Shown: in pieces, positions 51,498-60,674 of the stretch | How positions within the stretch are numbered: the stretch's first letter is position 1 | Layout of the letters: each line of letters opens with the position of its first letter | From: Gemmatimonadaceae bacterium | GTDB taxonomy: Bacteria > Gemmatimonadota > Gemmatimonadetes > Gemmatimonadales > Gemmatimonadaceae | NCBI GenBank assembly: GCA_020852815.1 | Contig: JADZAN010000002.1 | Coordinates: 432,245 to 496,244, forward strand | Reading direction: 5' to 3' | DNA length: 64,000 nt | The notes under the pieces: model-generated | Told to the model about the DNA's origin: nothing | Seen by the model: only the letters and a program-made list of their open reading frames with translations | Databases searched by the model: none | Program-made: the position numbers and the translations under genes

Positions 51498-53018
51498 TTG
51501 AGCGGGACAGCAGACAGTACACCACGTCGCGTAGCGCAGCTTAAGCACGGGGATCGTGTCGTCGTCATTGGCGGCGGCCCGGCCGGGCTCACGGCCGCGT
51601 ACCTGCTGGCGAAGGATGGCGTCGCGGTAACGGTGCTGGAGTCGGATGACATCGTCGGCGGCATCTCGCGCACGGCGCGCTACAACGGCTATCGCTTCGA
51701 CATCGGGGGACACCGGTTCTTCACGAAGATTGCGCCGGTCGAGGAGCTCTGGAAGGAGATCCTGGGATCGGAGTTCATCTCCGTGCCGCGCCTCTCGCGC
51801 ATTCACTACATCGGCAAGTACTTCGACTATCCGCTCAAGGCGAAGAATGCGTTGTTCGGCCTTGGGATCTGGGAGACGGTTCGCTGCGTGGCCAGCTACG
51901 TGAAGTGGCATTTCCAGCCCTATCCCGTCGAGGAGAACCTGGAACAGTGGGTCACCAACCGCTTCGGGAAGCGGTTGTTCGAGATCTTCTTCAAGACCTA
52001 CACAGAGAAAGTCTGGGGCATTCCCTGTCACGAGATTCGCGCGGAGTGGGCGGCACAGCGTATCCAGGGGCTGTCGCTGGCCAAGGCGATCCTCAACGCG
52101 GCTTCGCTCCAGCGTCGCGGTGAATCGATCAAGACGCTCATCAACGAGTTCCAGTACCCGCGCTTTGGCCCGGGGCAGATGTGGGAGACCGCAGCCCAGC
52201 GCATCGAGGAGATGGGCGGGCAGGTCCTGATGAAGCACGAGGTGACGGCGCTCGAGATGAAGGACGGCGAGGTGGTCGCCATTCGCGCCCAGTCGCCGGT
52301 GGGGGAGCGCCGCATCGAGGCGCAGCACTTCATCAGCACGATGCCCATCAAGCACCTCGTGCGCTCGTTCGACCCGCGGCCGCCCGCCGACATCATGCAC
52401 GGGGGCGATGGCCTCAACTATCGCGATTTCCTCACCGTCGCGGTGATGGTGGACCAGGAGGACCTGTTCCCGGACAACTGGATCTACATCCATACACCGG
52501 GGGTCAAGGTCGGCCGCATCCAGAACTTCAACAACTGGAGCAAGGCGATGGTGCCGCGCCCGGGGACGACCTGCCTCGGGCTCGAGTACTTCTGCTTCGA
52601 GGGCGACGGGCTCTGGACCTCGAAGGACGAGGATCTCATCGACCTTGCGCGCCAGGAGCTGGGACAGCTCGGGCTCGCCGACCCGTCGAAGATCTTCGAC
52701 GGCTGCGTGGTGCGGCAGCAGAAGGCGTATCCCGTCTACGACTCGGTCTATGCCGATCACCTCAAGACGGTGCGCACGTACATCGACGCCATCCCCAACC
52801 TGCACACCGTCGGGCGCAATGGCATGCACAAGTACAACAACGCCGATCACTCGATGCTCACGGCGATGATGGCGATTGCCAACATGCGCGGTGCGCAGCA
52901 CGATGTGTGGGCGGTCAACACGGACTACGAGTACCACGAGGAGCAGAAGCTCGAGCCCGATGTCTCGAAGGGGGCACCTCCCGCGTCGGCGCCGATGCCT
53001 CGCGCCGGCGTCGCGTGA
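51498..53018 (+). CDS. NAD(P)/FAD-dependent oxidoreductase, UGM-like
   Basis: A flavoprotein of 506 residues. DRVVVIGGGPAGLTAAYLLA binds FAD, and ESDDIVGGISRTARYNGYRF with IGGHRFF resembles UDP-galactopyranose mutase and related amine-oxidase-fold enzymes. A C-terminal flavin motif lies in HKYNNADHSMLTAMMAIANM. The family is frequent in polysaccharide loci, and for most members the substrate is not known. The only upstream start is TTG 51498, one base after the preceding stop; a later start cannot be excluded. It is a distant paralog of 37021. The next gene begins eight bases after its stop. Confidence 0.83.
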   Translation: MSGTADSTPRRVAQLKHGDRVVVIGGGPAGLTAAYLLAKDGVAVTVLESDDIVGGISRTARYNGYRFDIGGHRFFTKIAPVEELWKEILGSEFISVPRLSRIHYIGKYFDYPLKAKNALFGLGIWETVRCVASYVKWHFQPYPVEENLEQWVTNRFGKRLFEIFFKTYTEKVWGIPCHEIRAEWAAQRIQGLSLAKAILNAASLQRRGESIKTLINEFQYPRFGPGQMWETAAQRIEEMGGQVLMKHEVTALEMKDGEVVAIRAQSPVGERRIEAQHFISTMPIKHLVRSFDPRPPADIMHGGDGLNYRDFLTVAVMVDQEDLFPDNWIYIHTPGVKVGRIQNFNNWSKAMVPRPGTTCLGLEYFCFEGDGLWTSKDEDLIDLARQELGQLGLADPSKIFDGCVVRQQKAYPVYDSVYADHLKTVRTYIDAIPNLHTVGRNGMHKYNNADHSMLTAMMAIANMRGAQHDVWAVNTDYEYHEEQKLEPDVSKGAPPASAPMPRAGVA

Positions 53019-53025
53019 ACGCGAG

Positions 53026-54198
53026 GTGCGGATCGGGGTCGATGCCACGTGCTGGGCCAACGCGCGCGGGTACGGACGGTTCGCGCGCGAGCTGATGCAA
53101 GCCATGGTCACACTGGCGCCGCAGCATCGATTCGTTTGTGTGGGCGACCGGCGGGCGTTCGACGCCTTCCCGCTCGACGCGCCGAACGTGGAGCGCGTGG
53201 AAGTCGCGCTCGATGCGTCGCCGACGCTGGCCGCGGCGGCCGATGGTGCGCGCAGCGTGGCCGACATGCTGCGGCTCACGCGCGCGGTGCGCGCGGCGCG
53301 GCCCGACGTGTTCTTCTCCCCCTCGGTCTACACCTACTTCCCGCTCCCGCCGGGCCTGCGCGCCGTGGTGACGATCCACGACGCCATCGCCGAGCGATTC
53401 CCGCACCTCACGCTCCCCACGGCGCGCGCGCGCCTGTTCTGGAAGCTCAAGGTGAAGCTGGCCATCGCCCAGAGCCGGCTGGTCCTCACGGTGTCGGACT
53501 ACGCCCGCCGCGACCTCGAGCGCGTCCTCGGGATCGCGCCGTCGCGCCTGCGCGTGGCGGTGGAGGCGCCGGCGGGGGCGTATCACCCCGTTGCGCCTGA
53601 CGAGAGCCGTGCCGCGGCGCGCGAGGCAGGGGTGCCTGACGAGTCGGGGTGGTTCACCTACGTGGGGGGCTTCAACCCGCACAAGCGGCTCGACCTCATT
53701 CTGCGCGCGCATGCCGCGCTGGCGCGCGAGCTCGAGCATCCGCCGCACCTCCTGCTGGTGGGGACGCTCACGGGCGACGTCTTTCATGGCGAGTCCGGGA
53801 GGTTGCGGGGGATCGTGGCCGAGTGCGGGACGGAGGCGCTGGTGCACTGGACCGGCTTCGTCCCCGATGAGCGCCTCCGGCAGCTGCACGCCGGGGCCAT
53901 CGCGGCGCTCCTCCCGTCGGAGTGCGAGGGGTTCGGGCTGCCGGCCGTCGAGGCGGCGGCGTGCGGCGCCCCCGTCATTGCCACTACGGAGAGTCCGCTC
54001 CCCGAGCTGCTGGCGGGGGGAGGGATCTTTGTCGCGCCGGGCGACCTGGCGGCGCTCACCGTCGCGATGCGACGCCTGGCCACCGACCGCGCCCTGCGCG
54101 ACTCGTTAGGGGCGGCGGCGCTGGCGCAGACGCGGCGCCTGACCTGGGAGTCGGGGGCGCGTGCCGCACTCGGCGCCCTGGAGGAGGCGGCCGCGTGA
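53026..54198 (+). CDS. GT4-family glycosyltransferase
   Basis: A GT-B transferase of 390 residues. It starts VRIGVDATCWANARGYGRFA, has VVTIHDAIAERFPH in the acceptor half, then FTYVGGFNPHKRLDLILRAH and an E-x7-E motif in PSECEGFGLPAVEAAACGAP with TTESPLPELLAGGG. This matches mannosyl- or rhamnosyl-type GT4 enzymes. GTG 53026 is set by the position of the first beta strand. Its stop overlaps the next start (GTGA). Donor not determined. Confidence 0.9.
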   Translation: MRIGVDATCWANARGYGRFARELMQAMVTLAPQHRFVCVGDRRAFDAFPLDAPNVERVEVALDASPTLAAAADGARSVADMLRLTRAVRAARPDVFFSPSVYTYFPLPPGLRAVVTIHDAIAERFPHLTLPTARARLFWKLKVKLAIAQSRLVLTVSDYARRDLERVLGIAPSRLRVAVEAPAGAYHPVAPDESRAAAREAGVPDESGWFTYVGGFNPHKRLDLILRAHAALARELEHPPHLLLVGTLTGDVFHGESGRLRGIVAECGTEALVHWTGFVPDERLRQLHAGAIAALLPSECEGFGLPAVEAAACGAPVIATTESPLPELLAGGGIFVAPGDLAALTVAMRRLATDRALRDSLGAAALAQTRRLTWESGARAALGALEEAAA

Positions 54199-55472
54199 GC
54201 GCGCTTCGATTCCTCATGCTCACCACGTTCTACCCGCCCTACAACTTCGGAGGGGACGGGATCGGGATCCAGCGCCTGTCGCGCGGACTCGTGAAGCGTG
54301 GGCATCATGTGACCGTGGTGCACGACGCCGACGCCTACAACCTGCTGCGCGCCACGCCGGAGCCCGTCGCGCCGCTGCGCGACGACGACGAAGGGGTCGA
54401 GGTCATCCGGCTCAAGTCGTCCGTCCCCTTGCTGTCGGCGGTGCTCACGCAGCAGCTGGGGCGCCCGGTGGTGAATGGCGGGCGGCTCGCGCGCATCGTG
54501 GGCGACGGGCGGTTCGACGTCGTGAACTTCCACAACATCTCGCTGCTTGGCGGCCCCGGCGTGCTGCAATACGGGGGCGATGCCGTGACGCTGTACATGG
54601 CGCATGAGCATTGGCTCGTTTGTCCCATGCACGTCCTCTGGCGCCACAATCGCGAGCTGTGCACGGGGCGCGAGTGCGTGCGGTGCACGCTGGCCTATGG
54701 CCGCCCGCCGCAGTTCTGGCGCGGCACCGGCTACCTCGAACGAGAGTTGGAGCGCGTCGACGCCATCATCGCGATGAGCGAGTTCTCGCGGCGCAAGCAT
54801 GCCGAGTTCGGCTTCGCGCGCGAGATGGAGGTCCTGCCGTACTTTCTCCCCGATCCCGAACAGGAGGAGGCCCCGCGCCCGGCGGGGGCGGCGCCGCACG
54901 ACCGGCCGTACTTCTTCTTTGTCGGGCGGCTCGAGATCATCAAGGGATTGCAGGACGTGATCCCCGTCTTCCGTCGCTTTCCCGACGCCGACCTGCTCAT
55001 TGCCGGCGACGGGAACTACATGGCGACGCTGCGCGAGCTCGCGGACGGGATGCCTAACGTGAAGTTCCTCGGGCGGGTCGCGCCCGAGGCACTGCGCCAG
55101 TACTATCAACACGCGCTCGCCCTCGTCGTCCCGTCGCTCTGCTTCGAGACGTTCGGCATCGTCCTCATCGAGTCGTTCCGCCAGGGGACGCCGGTCATCG
55201 CCCGCCGCCTGGGGCCATTCCCGGAGATCGTCGAGCGCTCGGGAGGGGGCGAGCTGTTCGAGTCGCAGGACGAGTTGCTGGGCGCCATGCGCCGCCTGCA
55301 GCAGGACGCGTCGTATCGCGCGCAACGCTCGCGCGCCGGCTATCGCGCCTACGCCGAGCACTGGTCGGAGCGCGTGGTGATTCCGCAGTATCTCGACATC
55401 GTCCGGCGCGCGGCCGCGCGCCGGACCAACCGCCGCGTCCTGGACGCGTTAGCACAGCTGGAGGTCGTGTGA
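54195..55472 (+). CDS. GT4-family glycosyltransferase
   Basis: A GT-B transferase of 425 residues. The N-terminal half has FLMLTTFYPPYNFGGDGIGI and a cysteine-containing insertion (CPMHVLWRHNRELCTGRECV with CTLAYG) that resembles a small metal site seen in some GT4 enzymes. The C-terminal half has FFFVGRLEIIKGLQDVIPVF and PSLCFETFGIVLIESFRQGT, containing the E-x7-E. GTG 54195 overlaps the previous stop, and its own stop overlaps the epimerase start. It belongs to a five-gene translationally coupled run with the neighbouring GT4, SDR, CE4 and GT2 genes. Confidence 0.9.
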   Translation: MSALRFLMLTTFYPPYNFGGDGIGIQRLSRGLVKRGHHVTVVHDADAYNLLRATPEPVAPLRDDDEGVEVIRLKSSVPLLSAVLTQQLGRPVVNGGRLARIVGDGRFDVVNFHNISLLGGPGVLQYGGDAVTLYMAHEHWLVCPMHVLWRHNRELCTGRECVRCTLAYGRPPQFWRGTGYLERELERVDAIIAMSEFSRRKHAEFGFAREMEVLPYFLPDPEQEEAPRPAGAAPHDRPYFFFVGRLEIIKGLQDVIPVFRRFPDADLLIAGDGNYMATLRELADGMPNVKFLGRVAPEALRQYYQHALALVVPSLCFETFGIVLIESFRQGTPVIARRLGPFPEIVERSGGGELFESQDELLGAMRRLQQDASYRAQRSRAGYRAYAEHWSERVVIPQYLDIVRRAAARRTNRRVLDALAQLEVV

Positions 55473-56473
55473 AGGTCCTCATCACCGGTGGGTGCGGGTT
55501 CATCGGTTCCCATCTCGCGGAACGCCTCCTCGATCGCGGCGACCGGGTGCAGGTGCTGGACGACCTGTCCACCGGCAGCATGGACAACATCGAGCACCTC
55601 ATCGCGCGTCCCGGCTTTGCCTATCGCATCGGCTCAGCGCTCGATGTCCCGCTCGTCGCCGAACTCGTCGACGGCGCCGACATCACCGTGCACCTGGCGG
55701 CCGCCGTCGGCGTCAAGCTGATCGTCGAGAAGCCGGTGCACACGATCGAGACCAACGTGCGCGCCACCGAGGTGGTCCTGGGAGCGGCGTCGCGAAAGCG
55801 GAAGCTCGTCGTCGTCGCCTCCACGTCGGAGGTCTATGGCAAGTCGACCTCGTTCCCCTTCCGCGAAGACCAGGACCTGCAACTCGGCCCCACGACGCAT
55901 TCGCGCTGGGCCTATGCCTGTTCCAAGGCGCTCGACGAATGGCTCGCACTGGCCTACCTGCGCGAGAAGGGCGTCCCCGTCATCGTGACGCGCTTCTTCA
56001 ACACGGTGGGGCCGCGCCAGACAGGGCAGTACGGAATGGTGCTCCCCAGCTTCGCCGCCCAGGCGCTGCGTAATGAACCCATCACGGTGTACGGCTCCGG
56101 CGATCAGTCGCGCTGCTTTGGCCATGTGAACGACGCGGTGGAGGCGCTGCTACGCCTCATCGCCTCGCCTTCTGCCATCGGCGAGGTCTTCAACGTCGGA
56201 GCCACGCAGGAGATCTCGATCCGCGCCCTGGCCGAGCAGGTGCGCGACGCGGCCGGTTCCCGCTCCGAGATCCGGCTCGTTCCCTATGGCGAGGCGTACG
56301 CCGCCGGCTTCGAGGACATGATGCGGCGCGTGCCCGACGTCACAAAGCTGGAGCGCGTGACCGGCTTTCGTCCGAGCACGTCTCTTGAAGTGATCATCCG
56401 TGACGTCGTTGCCGACCAGCGCGCGCGCCTTTCGGCGTACACGCCGGCTCGCCCGGGCGTCGGGGCATCCTGA
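55469..56473 (+). CDS. NAD-dependent epimerase/dehydratase (UDP-glucuronate decarboxylase or GalE-like)
   Basis: An SDR enzyme of 334 residues: ITGGCGFIGSHLAERLLDRG, DDLSTGSMDNIEHL, ASTSEVYGKST, YACSKALDEWLA (YxxxK), TRFFNTVGPRQTGQYGMVLP and CFGHVNDAVEALLRL. The STSEVYG-to-SDCFGHV-type pattern is shared by UDP-xylose synthases and UDP-glucose epimerases; I cannot decide between them. GTG 55469 overlaps the preceding stop. It probably supplies a sugar to the adjacent transferases. Confidence 0.87.
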   Translation: MKVLITGGCGFIGSHLAERLLDRGDRVQVLDDLSTGSMDNIEHLIARPGFAYRIGSALDVPLVAELVDGADITVHLAAAVGVKLIVEKPVHTIETNVRATEVVLGAASRKRKLVVVASTSEVYGKSTSFPFREDQDLQLGPTTHSRWAYACSKALDEWLALAYLREKGVPVIVTRFFNTVGPRQTGQYGMVLPSFAAQALRNEPITVYGSGDQSRCFGHVNDAVEALLRLIASPSAIGEVFNVGATQEISIRALAEQVRDAAGSRSEIRLVPYGEAYAAGFEDMMRRVPDVTKLERVTGFRPSTSLEVIIRDVVADQRARLSAYTPARPGVGAS

Positions 56474-56486
56474 CCATCCTGACCTG

Positions 56487-57236
56487 ATGCGCGCCATCCT
56501 CACGTATCACTCGATCGACCCGAGTGGCTCCCCGATCTCGGTGAGCCCCGCGGCCTTTCGCGCGCACGTGCGGTGGCTGGCCTCTGGTGCGGTGCGCGTA
56601 CTCCCGCTGGAACAACTCGTGGCGACCGACGACAGCGATGACGCGGTGGCCATCTCGTTCGATGACGGCTTCGAGAACTTCGCGACCGAAGGGGCGGCTT
56701 TGCTCGCCGAGCACGGGCTCCCATCGACGGTGTTCGTCGTCTCGGAGCACGCCGGGGGGACAAATGCGTGGGGCGGGAGCGATGCGCCCGGGATCCCGAC
56801 ACTCCCGCTCATGTCCTGGTCCACCCTCGCACGGGTGGCTCGCAACGGAGTCACGCTCGGCGCGCATACGCGCCGGCATCGTGACCTGACGCGCGCGCGT
56901 GGGGCGGCGCTGGAGGATGAGGTGGCCGGGTGCGTGGAGCGCATCGCCGCCGAAACCGGAAAGCGCCCCACCACATTCGCCTATCCGTACGGCGCGGTGG
57001 ATGACACCTCCGCCTCGGTGGTGCGCGACGTCTTTGCGCTTGCCTGCACGACTGAATTGCGCGCGCTCCACCCGCACGACGATCGCGCGCTCCTTCCGAG
57101 ACTCGACATGTATTACTTCCGCGACCCCGGGCAGCTCGAGGCCTGGGGGACGGCTGCCTTTCGCGGGCGCTTGTGGTTGCGTGCGCAGGCGCGTCGCGTG
57201 CGCCGACTGGTGCAGGGTGCAGGGAGGGCCGCATGA
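56487..57236 (+). CDS. Polysaccharide deacetylase (CE4/NodB-like)
   Basis: A metal-dependent deacetylase of 249 residues. CE4 motifs are visible: AISFDDGFEN (the Asp pair), GAHTRRHRDLTRA (His-x3-His-type metal ligands), and FAYPYGAVDD. A short N-terminal strand ILTYHSID is typical. No signal peptide is visible from ATG 56487, so it may act on a cytoplasmic lipid-linked sugar, as in some glycan pathways, or the export signal is non-classical. It starts 13 bases after the epimerase and overlaps the GT2 that follows. Confidence 0.87.
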   Translation: MRAILTYHSIDPSGSPISVSPAAFRAHVRWLASGAVRVLPLEQLVATDDSDDAVAISFDDGFENFATEGAALLAEHGLPSTVFVVSEHAGGTNAWGGSDAPGIPTLPLMSWSTLARVARNGVTLGAHTRRHRDLTRARGAALEDEVAGCVERIAAETGKRPTTFAYPYGAVDDTSASVVRDVFALACTTELRALHPHDDRALLPRLDMYYFRDPGQLEAWGTAAFRGRLWLRAQARRVRRLVQGAGRAA

Positions 57237-58351
57237 GTGGCCACCAGCCCTTCGTCTCCGTCGTCATGCCGGCGCACCGCGCCTCGCACCTCCTGCCGCG
57301 TGTCCTCGACGCGCTGACGGCGAGCGACTATCCCCGGGAACAGTGGGAGCTGATCGTCGTCGACGATGCCAGCGGTGACGACACGCCGAGCGTGGCGGCT
57401 CGTTATGCGGACACCGTCGTCAAGATCCCGGGGCGTCCGCACGGGCCGGCGTACGCGCGCAACCGCGGCTTCGAGGTCTCGCGCGGCGAGATCGTGATGT
57501 TCTTCGACTCCGACGTGGTGGTGCACCCCGATACCGTGCGCCGCCTTGTCGAAGTGCTGCATGCTGCGCCCGACGTTGGCGCCGTCTTCGGGTCGTACGA
57601 CCTGGTGCCCGCGGCCGAGGGATTCGTCTCGCAATACCGGAATCTGTTGCACCACTACGTGCACCAGCGCAATGCCGGCGACGCGGAGACGTTCTGGGCG
57701 GGGGCGGGCGCGGTGCGCCGTTCGGTGTTCGACGAGGCTGGGATGTACGATGAGTGGCATTTCGCTCGCCCGCAGATCGAGGACATCGAGCTGGGTGGCC
57801 GCATTCGCCGCCTGGGGCTGCGCATCCTGCTCGAGCCGACGATCCAGGTCACCCACCTCAAGCATTGGACGTTCGGCGGCGTCGTGCGAACGGATCTGCG
57901 CGACCGCGGTATACCGTGGGCGCGGCTGCTGGCGCACCAGAAGACGGTGCTCTCGACCGGGGCCCTGAGCCTTCGCTGGACGGAGAAGGTCTCCACCGCC
58001 CTCATCTGGTTAGGCCTGCTGGGGCTGCTGCTGGCGGCGTGGGAGCGCTCGGCGCTCATCGCGGGGATTGCACTGCTTGGCCCGCTCGCGGTCCTGATCA
58101 TCAACCACGACCTGTTCGGCTTCTTCCTGCGCTCGCGCGGTCCGATCTTCGCCCTGCGCGTGATCCCGATGCACCTCCTGTACTACATTTTGAACGGGAT
58201 CTCGTTCGTGGTCGGCCTCTTCCTGCACCAGATGGTGGGGCCGCCGCTTCCGAACCCCACCGTCCAGGCATACGCCGAGATCGGTGTCCAGCGCTGGCCC
58301 CCTGTTCCAACCAGGCATCGTAACAGCTCGTGGACACGAGACGCCGAGTAA
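57233..58351 (+). CDS. GT2 glycosyltransferase with C-terminal membrane segments
   Basis: An inner-membrane transferase of 372 residues. It carries VSVVMPAHRASHLLPRVLDA, LIVVDDASGDDTPSVA, IVMFFDSDVVVHPDTV (D-x-D), an E-D-I-E-L-G motif in RPQIEDIELGGRIRRLG, and then three or four hydrophobic segments from residue about 255. AGGGAGGG precedes ATG 57233, which overlaps the deacetylase stop. The coupling suggests it may extend a glycan containing a deacetylated amino sugar. Confidence 0.9.
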   Translation: MSGHQPFVSVVMPAHRASHLLPRVLDALTASDYPREQWELIVVDDASGDDTPSVAARYADTVVKIPGRPHGPAYARNRGFEVSRGEIVMFFDSDVVVHPDTVRRLVEVLHAAPDVGAVFGSYDLVPAAEGFVSQYRNLLHHYVHQRNAGDAETFWAGAGAVRRSVFDEAGMYDEWHFARPQIEDIELGGRIRRLGLRILLEPTIQVTHLKHWTFGGVVRTDLRDRGIPWARLLAHQKTVLSTGALSLRWTEKVSTALIWLGLLGLLLAAWERSALIAGIALLGPLAVLIINHDLFGFFLRSRGPIFALRVIPMHLLYYILNGISFVVGLFLHQMVGPPLPNPTVQAYAEIGVQRWPPVPTRHRNSSWTRDAE

Positions 58352-58374
58352 TAGTCAGGACTCGCGAGGAGCCC

Positions 58375-58797
58375 ATGCCGATCAACAGCGGCGAGCGGAA
58401 GACACACCTGCAAGTCGTGGCCGCGCAGTCGGCGCGCACCACCGCGGAGGAGCGACTCCTTCCGGCGTTGGAGCTCGCCTTTGCGCCGCTGCACAAGGCA
58501 GCATTCGGTGTCGCGACCGGTGTCGCGGGGGCACTCGGGATGATGCTGGTCACCGTGTACGTGCTCGTGGTCCCGCGCGCGCAGGACTTTCCGCTCGAGC
58601 TCATGGCGACCTACTTCTCCGGCTATGAGGTGAGCTGGACGGGGGCGCTGATTGGCGGCGCGTGGGGCTTCCTCGTCGGATTCGTCTCCGGATGGTTTGT
58701 CGCCTTCTGCCGCAACATGGCGCTGGCGGTGACGGCGTTCTCGATCCGCACGCGCGCGGAGCTCGACCAGACGCGCGAGTTCCTGGACCACATCTAG
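58375..58797 (+). CDS. Small membrane protein with two spans (paralog of next gene)
   Basis: A protein of 140 residues with two hydrophobic segments (GVAGALGMMLVTVYVLVVPR and WGFLVGFVSGWFVAFCRN) around a short loop, TYFSGYEVSWTGALIGGA. A similar loop, VFFPGYSVSYVGSLIGFV, occurs in the next gene, so the pair arose by duplication. ATG 58375 has GAGGA upstream. Function unknown; the position at the end of the transferase run suggests a membrane accessory role. Confidence 0.75.
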   Translation: MPINSGERKTHLQVVAAQSARTTAEERLLPALELAFAPLHKAAFGVATGVAGALGMMLVTVYVLVVPRAQDFPLELMATYFSGYEVSWTGALIGGAWGFLVGFVSGWFVAFCRNMALAVTAFSIRTRAELDQTREFLDHI

Positions 58798-58828
58798 GCT
58801 CTTCTCGTCCTCCCCAGCCCAATCCACT

Positions 58829-59131
58829 GTGCCGACAACGGCTACCACTCCGGAGCAGGACGTCCAGCGCTCGGTCATTGCCCTGAATGCGCGTGCGTGG
58901 GGGATCGCCTTCGGGCTCGTCCTTGGCGGCGGGTTGTTCTTCGCCACGCTCTTTCTCGTGGTGCGCGGCGGGCAGAACCCGGGACAGCACCTCAGCCTGC
59001 TCTCGGTGTTCTTCCCGGGCTACAGCGTCTCCTACGTCGGGTCGCTGATCGGTTTCGTGTACGCCTTCGTGCTGGGCTATGCGCTGGGGCGCGTCATTGG
59101 CCTGGTCTACAACCGGATTGCATTCCGCTGA
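58829..59131 (+). CDS. Small membrane protein with two spans (paralog of previous gene)
   Basis: A protein of 100 residues: two hydrophobic segments (AFGLVLGGGLFFATLFLVV and GFVYAFVLGYALGRVIGLV) around FFPGYSVSYVGSLIG, matching the preceding gene. The start GTG 58829 lacks a clear ribosome site and may depend on coupling to the upstream gene 31 bases away. It converges on the flippase gene. No function is known. Confidence 0.72.
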   Translation: MPTTATTPEQDVQRSVIALNARAWGIAFGLVLGGGLFFATLFLVVRGGQNPGQHLSLLSVFFPGYSVSYVGSLIGFVYAFVLGYALGRVIGLVYNRIAFR

Positions 59132-59204
59132 CCGCCCTCGCACGGCGCTACACTCGCGCCCGCCGCGACGTCATGCCTCAACCGGCGCGAACGCCACCCC
59201 AGCG

Positions 59205-60644
59205 TCATACCACCAGCTGCACGCCGTGACCGCGTCCCACGCGCAGCCCTCCGACGAGGGCGAGCGCGAGCGCGTAGGCAGCTCCTCCCGCGGGGACGGC
59301 GAGCCATGGCGATGACGTCGGCAGCACGCTGAGCACGGCGACCATTGCCAGCGACGCCACCACCGGTCGCCAGGCGCGCACCATGGGCGGCAGCGGGAAA
59401 CCGAGCCGGCGAGCGAAGGTCACGGCGAGCACGCCGCGCACCCCCTCGGTGAGGACCGTGGCCAGCGCGGCCCCCATCATCCCCAGCGAGGGGACGAGCA
59501 GGATGTTGAGGACGACGCTCGCGGCGGCCGACACCCAAACAGTGTGCAGCAAGAGGTCCTCGCGCCGGCGCGCCATCAACGCGACAACCGAGACATCGCG
59601 CACGACGGAAACCACCATCGAGCCCAGGAGCACGGCGAGGACCGGTCCCGCCGAGGCGAACGGTGCGCCGAACATGGTGACCATCAGCGGCCGCGCCAGC
59701 GCCGAGCCGCCAGCCGCAATGGGGAGCGCCAGGGCGAAGACCTTCCCGTATGATGCGAGGTACAGCGCCCGCTCCCGCTCCGGCGCCGACGCCAGCCGCG
59801 TCAGCGAGGGGAGGAGGCTCATGGAGTACGTGACGCCAAGGTTGAGGATGAAGCTGATCGCCGTATAGGCCGCCGCGTACAGCCCCACCAGCTCGGCGTT
59901 GTGATACAGTCGGATGAAGAAGACGTCGACGTTGAACACCACCAGCCCCAGCACCGTGCTCCCCACCAGCGGCAACGCCCGTCGCAGGAGCCGGCGCACC
60001 TCCGAGCCTGCCCACCCCATCCCGAAGCGAAGGCCGACGGTGCGCAGGAGCCACGCGAAGCCGACGCATGCCAACGTGTCGCCCGCCAGCTGCGCCAGCG
60101 GCATCCGGTGCGCGTCGGCCACGCCATGCACCGTGAGCAGGACGATGACGAGCGCCAGCAGTTCGCCCGCCGCCCGAACGACGGCAACCGGGGCCGCGCG
60201 CTGGTACCCGATCAGCACCCAGCGCGTCCCGAGGGCGAGCGGAATGAGCGTCAGGCTGTAGAGCGCCACCATCCCGCCCTCGGGCGACGGAAGCACGGCC
60301 CATGCACCCATCCCAAACAACCCGATGCAGGCAATGGCGAGCGACAGCCGAAGCGTGAGGATCGACGGGACCGTGACGGGGAGTCGCTCCGGGTTGGCGG
60401 CGACTTCGTGCACGCCGAGGCCGAAGTCGATCCCGGCGTCGACGATGCGCGACAGGTACAGCACCGCCGCGGTCGCGAACGCCACCACGCCGAACCCCTC
60501 GGCCCCGAGCACACGTGTGGCGTATGCCGTCACCGCAAAGGCGAACAGGCGCGCCGCTGCCTCGCCTGCCCCCAGTGACAGGAACGACCGCGACACCGAC
60601 TGGTGCGCGTCGTGCCCCTGGGGCGTTGGCGTCACGTCAGGCAC
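59205..60644 (-). CDS. Wzx-like polysaccharide flippase (MOP superfamily)
   Basis: An inner-membrane protein of 479 residues with about fourteen hydrophobic segments, no large soluble domain, and the N-terminal SRSFLSLGAGEAAARLFAFA with ATRVLGAEGFGVVAFATA typical of oligosaccharide flippases. It would move lipid-linked repeat units to the periplasmic face for the polymerase-like protein at 14449. GTG 60644 starts 30 bases after the sulfatase-fold gene, so the two form an operon. Direction of transport and substrate are inferred from the family. Confidence 0.88.
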   Translation of the reverse strand: MPDVTPTPQGHDAHQSVSRSFLSLGAGEAAARLFAFAVTAYATRVLGAEGFGVVAFATAAVLYLSRIVDAGIDFGLGVHEVAANPERLPVTVPSILTLRLSLAIACIGLFGMGAWAVLPSPEGGMVALYSLTLIPLALGTRWVLIGYQRAAPVAVVRAAGELLALVIVLLTVHGVADAHRMPLAQLAGDTLACVGFAWLLRTVGLRFGMGWAGSEVRRLLRRALPLVGSTVLGLVVFNVDVFFIRLYHNAELVGLYAAAYTAISFILNLGVTYSMSLLPSLTRLASAPERERALYLASYGKVFALALPIAAGGSALARPLMVTMFGAPFASAGPVLAVLLGSMVVSVVRDVSVVALMARRREDLLLHTVWVSAAASVVLNILLVPSLGMMGAALATVLTEGVRGVLAVTFARRLGFPLPPMVRAWRPVVASLAMVAVLSVLPTSSPWLAVPAGGAAYALALALVGGLRVGRGHGVQLVV

Positions 60645-60674
60645 GGTCGCTTCCGCGTGAGAGTGCGTGCCGGC

